From an uncultured bacterium (GTDB lineage Bacteria > Elusimicrobiota > Elusimicrobia > Elusimicrobiales > Elusimicrobiaceae): a DNA stretch of 64,000 nucleotides. Location: positions 248,001 through 312,000 of the forward strand of contig CASFFZ010000001.1 of assembly GCA_949294095.1 (NCBI GenBank), given 5' to 3'. The notes under the pieces were generated by a model that worked only from the letters and a program-made list of their open reading frames with translations, was not told where the DNA came from and did not search any database. The stretch's first letter is position 1. Each line of letters opens with the position of its first letter. Positions 34,711 to 41,045 of this stretch are shown piece after piece. The translations under genes and the position numbers were made by a program.

Positions 34711-35457
34711 ATGCTCTATTCCAAACCCCGTTCCTGCGATGTTTTGGTGGAACACGGCCGCGCCACGCAGGCTGCGCTGCCCAGGCGTTTTACCGTGTGC
34801 GTATGGAACTGGCAAAAAAGCAAACAAAAAGAATGGGCCGCCGAATTTAGCCGGCTGTCCCAAGCGGCCGATTTGTTCTTGGCCCAAGAGGTGCGCCGCT
34901 CTCCCGCGGTCAAAGAGGTTATGGAGAAAACCGCTTTCCATTGGAACGGCGCGGTCAGTTTCTTTTCCCTAAAAGGCAAAAATCCCATCGGCGTAGCCAC
35001 CGGATGCATTGCCAAGCCGCTGCAAGTGTCGTTTGCTGCCACGTCGCGCGAGCCCGTGTTCCGCATTCCCAAAATGACGCTCGCCACCTTAATCCCCATC
35101 CAAAATATCAAACGCCCCCTTTTGGTGGTCAACCTGCATGCCATCAATTTTACCGGCATTCGGGCGTTTGAAAAAAACCTGCGCGGCGCCGCCGAAATTC
35201 TATTAGACTATAACGGCCCCATCCTTTTGGGCGGTGATTTTAACTCCTGGAACCACAAACGCCTGCGCCTGCTGCATTGCATCATCCGCTCGGCAGGACT
35301 GCAGGAAGTGCCCTTTGAGCCGGATCTGCGTTCGCGCTGGATGGGCAAGCCGCTGGATTATTTGTTTGTGCGGGGATTGAAAGTATTGGCCAGCGGCGTG
35401 CGCGTAACCCGCGGCTCCGACCATAACCCCCTGCTGGCCCGGCTGGAAATCCGCTAG
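34711..35457 (+). CDS. Endonuclease/exonuclease/phosphatase family protein
   Basis: The 248-residue protein has EEP-fold motifs: Glu in LFLAQEVRRSP, VVNLHAINF, ILLGGDFNSWNHKR with the catalytic Asp and Asn, and RGSDHNPLLARLEI with the final Asp-His pair. Members include nucleases, phosphatases and sphingomyelinase-like phospholipases. Placement directly after a cardiolipin synthase gene hints at a lipid or phosphodiester substrate, but this is inference. No signal peptide is present. Confidence 0.88.
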   Translation: MLYSKPRSCDVLVEHGRATQAALPRRFTVCVWNWQKSKQKEWAAEFSRLSQAADLFLAQEVRRSPAVKEVMEKTAFHWNGAVSFFSLKGKNPIGVATGCIAKPLQVSFAATSREPVFRIPKMTLATLIPIQNIKRPLLVVNLHAINFTGIRAFEKNLRGAAEILLDYNGPILLGGDFNSWNHKRLRLLHCIIRSAGLQEVPFEPDLRSRWMGKPLDYLFVRGLKVLASGVRVTRGSDHNPLLARLEIR

Positions 35458-35505
35458 TTTTTGCCCCTTGGAACCCGGGCCAAATATGGTAAAATATAGG
35501 TAATT

Positions 35506-36972
35506 ATGAATACATCTGACAATAAAGCCGTGTATTTTAAACGCGAAGCCCTCAAAAAAGTGGTAGAAGCTTTTGACAAGGGCACGCTGGAAAAAAACGC
35601 GTACCGAATCCCTTTTGAAGTTATCCCTCCGGATTCCAAATCCGCGGTGCGCTGCTGTATTTACAAAGAACGGGCCGTTTTCCGCGCCCGCACGCTGGCC
35701 GCCATGGGCTGCAGCGTGGAAAAAGACGACGAGGCCACCTCGCTAAACGACTATGCCAAGCAAGCTCTCTTGCGCAAAGCCGTGCCCGAAGTGCCGCTGA
35801 CGGTTATGGATATCGCCTGCAAAGGCTGCGTAAAAGCGCGCCATATCGTTACGGAAGCGTGCCAAGGCTGCTTGGCGCGCCCGTGCCAGCAGGCGTGCAA
35901 ATTCGGCGCCATTTCGTTTTCGGACGGCCGCTCTCACATCGATCCGGATAAATGCAAAAACTGCGGCCAGTGCAAAGCCGTCTGCCCGTACAACGCCATT
36001 ACGTATGTGCCCGTCCCGTGCGAGCAGTCCTGCCCGGTAAACGCCATCCACAAAGGCGAAAACGGGTTTGCCCAAATTGATTTTGACAAATGCATTTCCT
36101 GCGGCCACTGCATGGACGCCTGCCCGTTTGGTGCCATTATGGAACGCAGCCAGCTGATTGACATTTTAGGCCAAATTCAAAGCCACAACAAAGTGTGCGC
36201 GATGATTGCCCCGTCTATCGTGGGCCAGTTTGACTGCACCCTGCCGCAGCTGATGACGGCCATCAAAAAAGCCGGGTTTGACAAAGTAACCGAAGTCGCC
36301 GAAGGGGCCGACATCACCACCGCCAACGAAGCGCGCGAACTGGTGGAACGCTTGGAAAAAGGCGCCCGGTTTATGACCACTTCCTGCTGTGCGGCGTGGA
36401 TTCAAGCCGTTAAAAAGCATCTGCCCGCGCTAAAAGAATTCGTCTCCGAAACGAAAACCCCGGCGGGATACACGGCCGAAATTGAAAAGAAAAACGGTTT
36501 TGTTACCGTGTTCGTCGGCCCGTGCGTTTCCAAACGTGTGGAAGGGATGGAAGACCCCAATATAGACTTTGTAATGACCTACGAAGAACTGGGCGCCTTG
36601 CTCGACGCCAAAGGCATCGACCCCTCCAAATGCGAAGAAACGCCGTTAGATCCCAAGATCTCCGGCGAAGCCCGCTACTACGGCGTAACCGGCGGCGTGG
36701 CCCAAGCGGTGGAAAACGCCATTGCGGGCAAACGTCCGTTTAAGAAAATGGCCATCAACGGGTTGGATAAAAAAACCATGATGCTGCTAAACGCCTATGC
36801 CAAAGGCGCGGGCGACTTTCAGCTTTTGGAAGTAATGAGCTGCAAAGGCGGCTGCATCGGCGGGCCGTGCACACTTCGCAAACAAGCCGCGGTGATTAAG
36901 CCGATTAAAGACTTGGTGGCCCAAAGCCCCAAAGTGCCGTGCGCTTTGGACGAAAAAAAGGAAGAAAAATAA
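35506..36972 (+). CDS. Monomeric [FeFe] hydrogenase (group B-like)
   Basis: The 488-residue protein carries several [4Fe-4S] sites (CQGCLARPCQQAC, CKNCGQCKAVCPYNAI, CISCGHCMDACPFGAI) followed by the H-cluster domain: TTSCCAAW (L1, about residue 291), VGPCVSK (L2, about 338) and EVMSCKGGCIGGPC (L3, about 441). All four cluster Cys are present. L1 has AA where group A has PG or PA, L2 reads GPC rather than MPC, and L3 ends GGPC rather than GGG, which fits the group B enzymes. It would handle H2 in fermentation, probably with ferredoxin. No maturase genes are adjacent. No SD; TAAAAT lies 10 nt before the ATG. Confidence 0.88.
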   Translation: MNTSDNKAVYFKREALKKVVEAFDKGTLEKNAYRIPFEVIPPDSKSAVRCCIYKERAVFRARTLAAMGCSVEKDDEATSLNDYAKQALLRKAVPEVPLTVMDIACKGCVKARHIVTEACQGCLARPCQQACKFGAISFSDGRSHIDPDKCKNCGQCKAVCPYNAITYVPVPCEQSCPVNAIHKGENGFAQIDFDKCISCGHCMDACPFGAIMERSQLIDILGQIQSHNKVCAMIAPSIVGQFDCTLPQLMTAIKKAGFDKVTEVAEGADITTANEARELVERLEKGARFMTTSCCAAWIQAVKKHLPALKEFVSETKTPAGYTAEIEKKNGFVTVFVGPCVSKRVEGMEDPNIDFVMTYEELGALLDAKGIDPSKCEETPLDPKISGEARYYGVTGGVAQAVENAIAGKRPFKKMAINGLDKKTMMLLNAYAKGAGDFQLLEVMSCKGGCIGGPCTLRKQAAVIKPIKDLVAQSPKVPCALDEKKEEK

Positions 36973-36990
36973 AGTTTATCTTTCTAACAA

Positions 36991-37023
36991 CAGCTCCCGC
37001 GCTTAAGCGCGGGGGCTGTTTTT
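36991..37023 (+). terminator. Terminator of the hydrogenase gene
   Basis: AGCTCCCGCGC and GCGCGGGGGCT arms around TTAA, followed by a T run. Confidence 0.88.
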
Positions 37024-37043
37024 CCCTTCTGTGCCTTCAAACG

Positions 37044-37532
37044 TTACTTAATTTCGTAAAGGTTATAACTGTCGTTTTTAGAAAAATAAGGCCCCATCGT
37101 TTTGCATAATTCATTCCCTTCTTTCGAATTAATCAAGGTATAGCAAAACCGCTTTCCTATATACACACCCAAAAACCGACGAAAGGAAATCCTAGAATTG
37201 CCTTTAATGCGGCAAATAACAGAGGGGGCTGCGTTTTCAACATTTTCTTGTTTGTTTGCCAAAGTACAAGTAAACCCGTCTCCTTTCACTATATTTTCGG
37301 CAGTTTGCGTTCCCGGCATAGAAAAATCCAACTCATCCAAACGCGTCGGCCATACGCCATTTGCCATGTAATAGAGTTCAGAAGCAGCATACAACGCATC
37401 GCCGGCTGTCATAGCGTGTACATATTGGGCTTTTAATACCGCTTTTTGATACTGCGGCAATGCCACCGCCGCCAATATCCCGATAATAAGTACTACTACC
37501 AATAACTCTATCAAAGTAAAACCTTTTCCCAT
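37044..37532 (-). CDS. Type IV pilin-like protein (prepilin)
   Basis: The 162-residue protein has a minimal leader, MGKG, then FTLIELLVVVLIIGILAAVA with Glu5 and PQYQKAVLKAQ. The globular part (about 30-162) has four Cys (FTCTL, SVICR, RFCYTL, ELCKTM), two possible disulfides. AAGGAG precedes the ATG. The leader RNA from the poly-T promoter would be about 75 nt, unlike the two SD-less pilin genes. The conserved N-terminal segment is nearly identical to the others while the C-terminal domain is unrelated at first sight, as expected for major/minor pilin variants. Confidence 0.92.
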   Translation of the reverse strand: MGKGFTLIELLVVVLIIGILAAVALPQYQKAVLKAQYVHAMTAGDALYAASELYYMANGVWPTRLDELDFSMPGTQTAENIVKGDGFTCTLANKQENVENAAPSVICRIKGNSRISFRRFLGVYIGKRFCYTLINSKEGNELCKTMGPYFSKNDSYNLYEIK

Positions 37533-37610
37533 TAAGAACTCCTTATCGTGTGAATTAAAAGTGTTATTTACAGTTTAATAATTTATAATCTCCTAATCAA
37601 CGCTAGGGGC

Positions 37611-37638
37611 AGTGTATCAAAAAAAAAAAACGAGTCAA
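37611..37638 (-). promoter_or_regulatory. Poly-T promoter of the 37532 pilin gene
   Basis: On the minus strand: TTGACT (37638-37633), CG, twelve T (37630-37619), GA, then TACACT (37616-37611). As -35 and -10 these are 16 nt apart, most of the spacer being the T run. The block TTGACTCG, twelve T, GATA recurs exactly upstream of the next pilin gene. Confidence 0.6.
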
Positions 37639-37640
37639 GG

Positions 37641-37713
37641 GGCGAGCCGCCCTTCCCCACTCTAGGCCCGTTCATCCGATTAAGTTAAGCCACACTGTTT
37701 CTGCATTGTCGCT
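37641..37713. repeat. Pilin-array repeat, copy 1
   Basis: Starts GGCGAGCCGCCC and includes CTCTAGGCCCGTTCATCCGA, then TTAAGCCACACTGTTTCTGC. Its first 42 nt match copy 2 with only a few changes. Confidence 0.75.
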
Positions 37714-37729
37714 CTCTAACACAACAGCA

Positions 37730-37795
37730 GGCGAGCCGCCCCTCCCTACTCTAGGCCCGTTCATCCGATTCATTTAAACCACACTGCTCCAGCAA
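37730..37795. repeat. Pilin-array repeat, copy 2
   Basis: Starts GGCGAGCCGCCCC and includes CTCTAGGCCCGTTCATCCGA and ACCACACTG. It lies 89 bp after copy 1 in the same orientation. Confidence 0.75.
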
Positions 37796-37884
37796 AGAAA
37801 AGACGAGGCTGAAGCTAACCTATCCCAATTCCATAAGGTATTTCCGCTTTATGTCGTTTCCGTTTATCCGCTCCTTTGTCCTGC

Positions 37885-37973
37885 TTATAAAAAGCCTTTG
37901 CGGCCGAATAGAAATTTTATTGTTTGAGCACAGCGAGTTATAAAATTTCCGGCCGCAACGTGATTTTTATAGG
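37885..37973. repeat. Long imperfect hairpin
   Basis: GCGGCCG (37900-37906) pairs with CGGCCGC (37950-37956), and GAAATTTTAT (37911-37920) pairs with ATAAAATTTC (37940-37949), with a 4-nt bulge and a 19-nt loop. Outside them TATAAAAA and TTTTTATA can extend the stem. It could be a structured RNA or a small palindromic element; no transcript is known. Confidence 0.55.
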
Positions 37974-37984
37974 ACGCCGGGCCA

Positions 37985-38054
37985 AAGCTTGGCCGCCCAC
38001 TCATTACCCGTTCAGCTGATGGGTGCAGATTACCCTGTTTCTGTACGGTCGCAC
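37985..38054. repeat. Pilin-array repeat, diverged copy 3
   Basis: AGCTTGGCCGCCCA, then ACCCGTTCAGCTGAT, then CTGTTTCTGTACGGTCGCAC. Same order of blocks as copies 1 and 2, with drift. Confidence 0.6.
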
Positions 38055-38137
38055 ACTTGCGACAAGAGGCGCAAAAGGCTGCTCGCCCCAGCCCAAAGCC
38101 TGCCCGCCCCATGCAAGCCCTACTCTTCTCTGCTTCC

Positions 38138-38257
38138 TTTAAGCCACGCCGTTTTTGCGCAGGCGCCCCCCGCCAAAGCCGGGCAATGTCCCTGCCCGAA
38201 AAGACGCTCCTTTCTTTTTATCCAAAGAAAAACCCCGCTCCAAAGAGCGGGGTTTTT
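38138..38257. repeat. Gene-end block A
   Basis: About 120 bp starting TTTAAGCCACGCCGTTTTTG and ending in the pilin terminator. It aligns over its whole length with 38968-39088, which ends in the rpsI terminator. The two probably derive from one ancestral block. Confidence 0.6.
38227..38257 (-). terminator. Terminator of the 38787 pilin gene
   Basis: AAACCCCGCTC and GAGCGGGGTTTTT type arms with CAAA loop; nearly identical to the rpsI terminator. Confidence 0.85.
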
Positions 38258-38277
38258 AGATAGGAAACAGTACCCGG

Positions 38278-38787
38278 CTAAATGCCGCCATAATCAAAGC
38301 CCGTTGTTTTGCATACTTCTTCGCACTTAGGATCTTGTACGTTGTAATTTCCATATACACATTCTATTTTCCCTGGCTTATTGGAGTGGTCTAACCAAAC
38401 TTTCCAACCACAGGTAGCATAAGGCGTATTCATGGGCATGGTGCACCACACCCAGCCAAAAGGAGAATGAAACAAAGCGCATTGGTTTTTATCCCACCCT
38501 ATATAAGACGGGTTTGCCGTAGAAATAGTTCCGAAAGGAGTAATGTCCAGATCATTGAAATTCTCGGTATATTTTCCGTTTGCCAAGTAATACAGTTCTT
38601 CCGCATTTTTGATGTCTTTGGTAACGGGCAGCAATTTCATCATCCGGCTCTTGAGTACAGCCCTCTCATATTGCGGAAGCGCAACGGCCGCCAAAATACC
38701 GATAATTAATACCACCACCAACAGCTCTATAAGTGTAAATCCAGCGTTTTTACCGCCGGGGAAGGATTTTTGATAAATTTTGTTCAT
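38278..38787 (-). CDS. Type IV pilin-like protein (prepilin)
   Basis: The 169-residue protein has a 16-residue leader ending NAG, then FTLIELLVVVLIIGILAAVA and PQYERAVLKSR. The C-terminal domain (about 40-169) has several Cys (NQCALF, WCTM, TCGW, IECVY, KCEEVCKTTG) and many aromatics. ATG 38787 is chosen; a TTG lies two codons upstream. No SD is present, and the -10 of the poly-T promoter ends 6 nt before the ATG, so the transcript should be leaderless. This is the middle member of the array between rpsI and the 37532 pilin gene. Confidence 0.9.
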   Translation of the reverse strand: MNKIYQKSFPGGKNAGFTLIELLVVVLIIGILAAVALPQYERAVLKSRMMKLLPVTKDIKNAEELYYLANGKYTENFNDLDITPFGTISTANPSYIGWDKNQCALFHSPFGWVWCTMPMNTPYATCGWKVWLDHSNKPGKIECVYGNYNVQDPKCEEVCKTTGFDYGGI

Positions 38788-38793
38788 AGACAA

Positions 38794-38821
38794 AATTTAT
38801 CAAAAAAAAAAAACGAGTCAA
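38794..38821 (-). promoter_or_regulatory. Poly-T promoter of the 38787 pilin gene
   Basis: On the minus strand: TTGACT (38821-38816), CG, twelve T (38813-38802), GA, then TAAATT (38799-38794). Spacer 16 nt, as in the 37532 copy. The T run lies wholly between the two hexamers. Confidence 0.6.
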
Positions 38822-38926
38822 CCCCCTTGTTAGCGGCAGGCATTCTATGCCAGTTAACGCGACTAGTTCACGCCATCCTGCTAATCGATGCCGCACTCTT
38901 ACAAAATGCCCCTCCCCGATGGGCCG

Positions 38927-38998
38927 GAGCTTGGCCGCCCAACTAAAGACCGACTTTTCTAATTAGCTTTAGGCCTCTCTGTTTCTGCGCGATCGCAC
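38927..38998. repeat. Pilin-array repeat, diverged copy 4
   Basis: GAGCTTGGCCGCCCAA, then GACCGACTTTTCTAATTAG, then CTCTGTTTCTGCGCGATCGCAC. It lies about 940 bp after copy 3, which resembles it most. Confidence 0.6.
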
Positions 38999-39088
38999 CC
39001 CTGTAAAAGCCAAGCAATGCCTCCGCTCAAAAGAGCCCTTATTCTTCCTTATCCAACGAAAAACCCCGTTCCAAAGAGCGGGGTTTTG
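38968..39088. repeat. Gene-end block B
   Basis: Counterpart of 38138-38257: TTTAGGCCTCTCTGTTTCTG at one end, AGCAATGCCTCCGCTCAAAAG in the middle (AGCAATG.. against GGCAATGTCC..), and the terminator at the other. Confidence 0.6.
39059..39087 (-). terminator. Terminator of rplM-rpsI
   Basis: AAACCCCGTTC and GAGCGGGGTTTT arms with CAAA loop, directly downstream of rpsI. Confidence 0.85.
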
Positions 39089-39120
39089 TAAAACATCTCC
39101 TGCAAGTTTCCAGCCAACGA

Positions 39121-39516
39121 TTAACGTTTGGAGAACTGGAAGCGTTTGCGGGCGCCGGGCTGACCGGGTTTCTTTCTTTCCACCATACGGGGATCGCGGG
39201 TAAGATAACCGGCCTTCTTGACGGCTTTTTTAAGATCTTCGCTAATCGCGGCCAAAGAGCGCGCAATCGCGTGGCGCAGCGCGCCGGCTTGGGAGGATAC
39301 GCCGCCGCCGATTACTTTGGCGTTTACGTCGTATTCTTTTTCCAAGTTGGTTACCACGAGCGGCGCCTTAACGGCGGCTTTGCAGCGGGCGTGGTTTCCG
39401 AAATATTCATCCAGGGATTTGGCGTTGACGGTAATTACGCCTTTGCCTTTCAAAAGTTCCACCTGGGCGACGGAGGTTTTTCTTCTTCCGGTTTTCAGTT
39501 CTTTCGTATTGTTCAT
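39121..39516 (-). CDS. rpsI: 30S ribosomal protein S9
   Basis: 131 residues with the S9 pattern: GRRKTSVAQVELLKGKG near the N-terminus, GGGVSSQAGALRHAIARSL in the core, and the basic tail ending FQFSKR, which reaches the P-site tRNA. It follows rplM by 15 nt as in most bacteria. The terminator after it resembles that of the neighbouring pilin gene. Confidence 0.98.
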   Translation of the reverse strand: MNNTKELKTGRRKTSVAQVELLKGKGVITVNAKSLDEYFGNHARCKAAVKAPLVVTNLEKEYDVNAKVIGGGVSSQAGALRHAIARSLAAISEDLKKAVKKAGYLTRDPRMVERKKPGQPGARKRFQFSKR

Positions 39517-39531
39517 AAATTTCTATCCCTC

Positions 39532-39957
39532 TTATTTACCAAAGCGTTCGGTGAAGGCGTGTTCTTCGCCGGCGAACAGTCTCAAGCGTTTCATTCTGGG
39601 CGCGCGGAGTTTGTTTTCATCCAACATTCTCTTTACGGCCAGTTCCAAAACTCTGGTGGGGGTTTTTTCCAACACTCTTTTTACCGGCGTTTCTTTGGCG
39701 CCTTTGGCGTAGCCGGAGTGGGAGAAGTAAACCTTTTCTTCCATTTTGTTGCCGGTCAGTTTGATTTTGCCGGCGTTGGTTACGACGACGAAGTCGCCGC
39801 AGTCCATATGAGGCGTATAGGTTCTTTTGTGTTTACCCATCAGCAAGACGGCGATTTGAGAAGCCAGTCTGCCCAAGGTTTGGCCCGTGGCGTCAATATG
39901 ATGCCATTTGCGGGTGGTTTCAACTTCCTTGACGGAAGGCAAAAAAGTTTTTGTCAT
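39532..39957 (-). CDS. rplM: 50S ribosomal protein L13
   Basis: 141 residues; WHHIDATGQTLGRLASQIAV at the N-terminus and GDFVVVTNAGKIKLTGNKM in the core are the L13 signature. Part of the large subunit, in the conserved rplM-rpsI pair. The start at 39957 has AAAAGGTAG about 16 nt upstream. A gap of about 110 nt separates it from dusB, so it probably has its own promoter. Confidence 0.98.
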   Translation of the reverse strand: MTKTFLPSVKEVETTRKWHHIDATGQTLGRLASQIAVLLMGKHKRTYTPHMDCGDFVVVTNAGKIKLTGNKMEEKVYFSHSGYAKGAKETPVKRVLEKTPTRVLELAVKRMLDENKLRAPRMKRLRLFAGEEHAFTERFGK

Positions 39958-40070
39958 AAGTTTTGTTTCTACCTTTTGTAATTAATGCGCAGCGGAGTGG
40001 TGGCCGCTGTCTTAATGACTCGTGGTTTCCTATATATTATATCAAAAAATTCTGTCTTTTACGGGATTTT

Positions 40071-41045
40071 TTACAGCCGTTGCAGCGTGTTGGCAAACAG
40101 TTTTTCAATATCGGCCAACGCGTCCAGCCGCACAAACAGGCCCCGTACCTCAGCCGCGTTGGGGAAATCTTTAATCCAATATCCCGCCGTTTTGCGGCTG
40201 CGGTTTACGCCAATGCGTTCGCCGTAATAGGCCACATTCTCGCGGATTAAGTCCAAGTATACCGCTAGGCGGCTCTTGGGGGTATGAGAAGAAGGCTCTT
40301 TGCCGGCCAACGCGTCTTGAATATCTTGAAAGATAAACGGGTTTCCCACCGCGCCGCGCCCAATCATCACGCCCTCACAGCCGGCCTGCAAGAACTGCCG
40401 CGCCGTGTCCGCCGCCAAAATGCCGCCGTTTCCGATGACCGGAATCGTTACGGCGCTGCAGGCCTCGGCTACGGCCTCTATATTGGGCGGGCCGGAATGT
40501 ACGTCCACCGCCGCACGCGCATGCAGAGTAACCGCGCTGGCCCCGGCGTTTTGCGCCAGTTTGGCAAGCCGCGCGCCCAACCGTTCTTTATGCGTAAGCG
40601 CGATGCGGGTTTTAAGCGTAACGGGAATGTTAACGCTTTTTACCGCCGCTTCTATCAGGCGGCCCAATTTGGCCTCGTCTTTCATCAGCACGCAGCCGGC
40701 GCCGGCTTTATTGATTTTTTTAACGGGGCAGCCGGCATTTAAATCCACGATATCCGCCCCCTGCGCCTCGGCGTTGCGGGCGGCTTCGGCAATGGTGGCT
40801 TCATCCGAGCCGAAAATTTGCATGGAAACGGGGTGCTCTTTTGGGTTTACCTGCAGCATCCGTCCGCTTTTGGCGTTTCCGTAATGCAGGGCATGGGCCG
40901 ACACCATTTCCGCACACACAATCCCCGCGCCTCCTTTCAAGCACAGCACGCGGAAAGGCGAGTCGGTAATCCCCGCCATGGGCGCCAACAACAAATTATT
41001 GGCGGCGGTAAACGAGCCTATCTGAAGCGGATGAATGTAGTTCAT
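40071..41045 (-). CDS. dusB: tRNA-dihydrouridine synthase
   Basis: The 324-residue FMN enzyme has LLAPMAGITDSPFRVL, MQIFGSDEATIAEAA, LNAGCPVKKINKAGAG with the catalytic Cys, LHARA and PVIGNGGI, then GCEGVMIGRGAVGNPF. It reduces uridine to dihydrouridine in tRNA D-loops. ATG 41045 overlaps the stop of the upstream nucleotidase-like gene by ATGA, so translation is coupled; the in-frame ATG at 41060 lies deeper in that gene. Confidence 0.95.
   Translation of the reverse strand: MNYIHPLQIGSFTAANNLLLAPMAGITDSPFRVLCLKGGAGIVCAEMVSAHALHYGNAKSGRMLQVNPKEHPVSMQIFGSDEATIAEAARNAEAQGADIVDLNAGCPVKKINKAGAGCVLMKDEAKLGRLIEAAVKSVNIPVTLKTRIALTHKERLGARLAKLAQNAGASAVTLHARAAVDVHSGPPNIEAVAEACSAVTIPVIGNGGILAADTARQFLQAGCEGVMIGRGAVGNPFIFQDIQDALAGKEPSSHTPKSRLAVYLDLIRENVAYYGERIGVNRSRKTAGYWIKDFPNAAEVRGLFVRLDALADIEKLFANTLQRL

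Larger units (their letters stand above)
37533..38226. other. Non-coding pilin-array spacer
   Basis: The stretch between two pilin genes has no credible gene. It holds the poly-T promoter, degenerate copies of a repeat of about 70 bp, a long hairpin, and a block related to 38968-39088. A frame of 75 codons at 37885-38112 (minus) is rejected because it runs through the repeats and the hairpin. Confidence 0.7.
38788..39058. other. Non-coding spacer between rpsI and the pilin gene
   Basis: No gene seen. It holds the poly-T promoter, repeat copy 4 and the second gene-end block. The part between (38822-38926) shows nothing recognisable. Confidence 0.65.

Noticed and set aside
37885..38112. 75-codon frame in the pilin spacer (minus)
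   Set aside because: It crosses the long hairpin and repeat copy 3, with no SD and no recognisable protein features.
37641..38998. Repeat family considered as a CRISPR array or integron attC sites
   Set aside because: Copies are unequal in length and spacing and diverged, without regular spacers, and no Cas or integrase gene is in the window.
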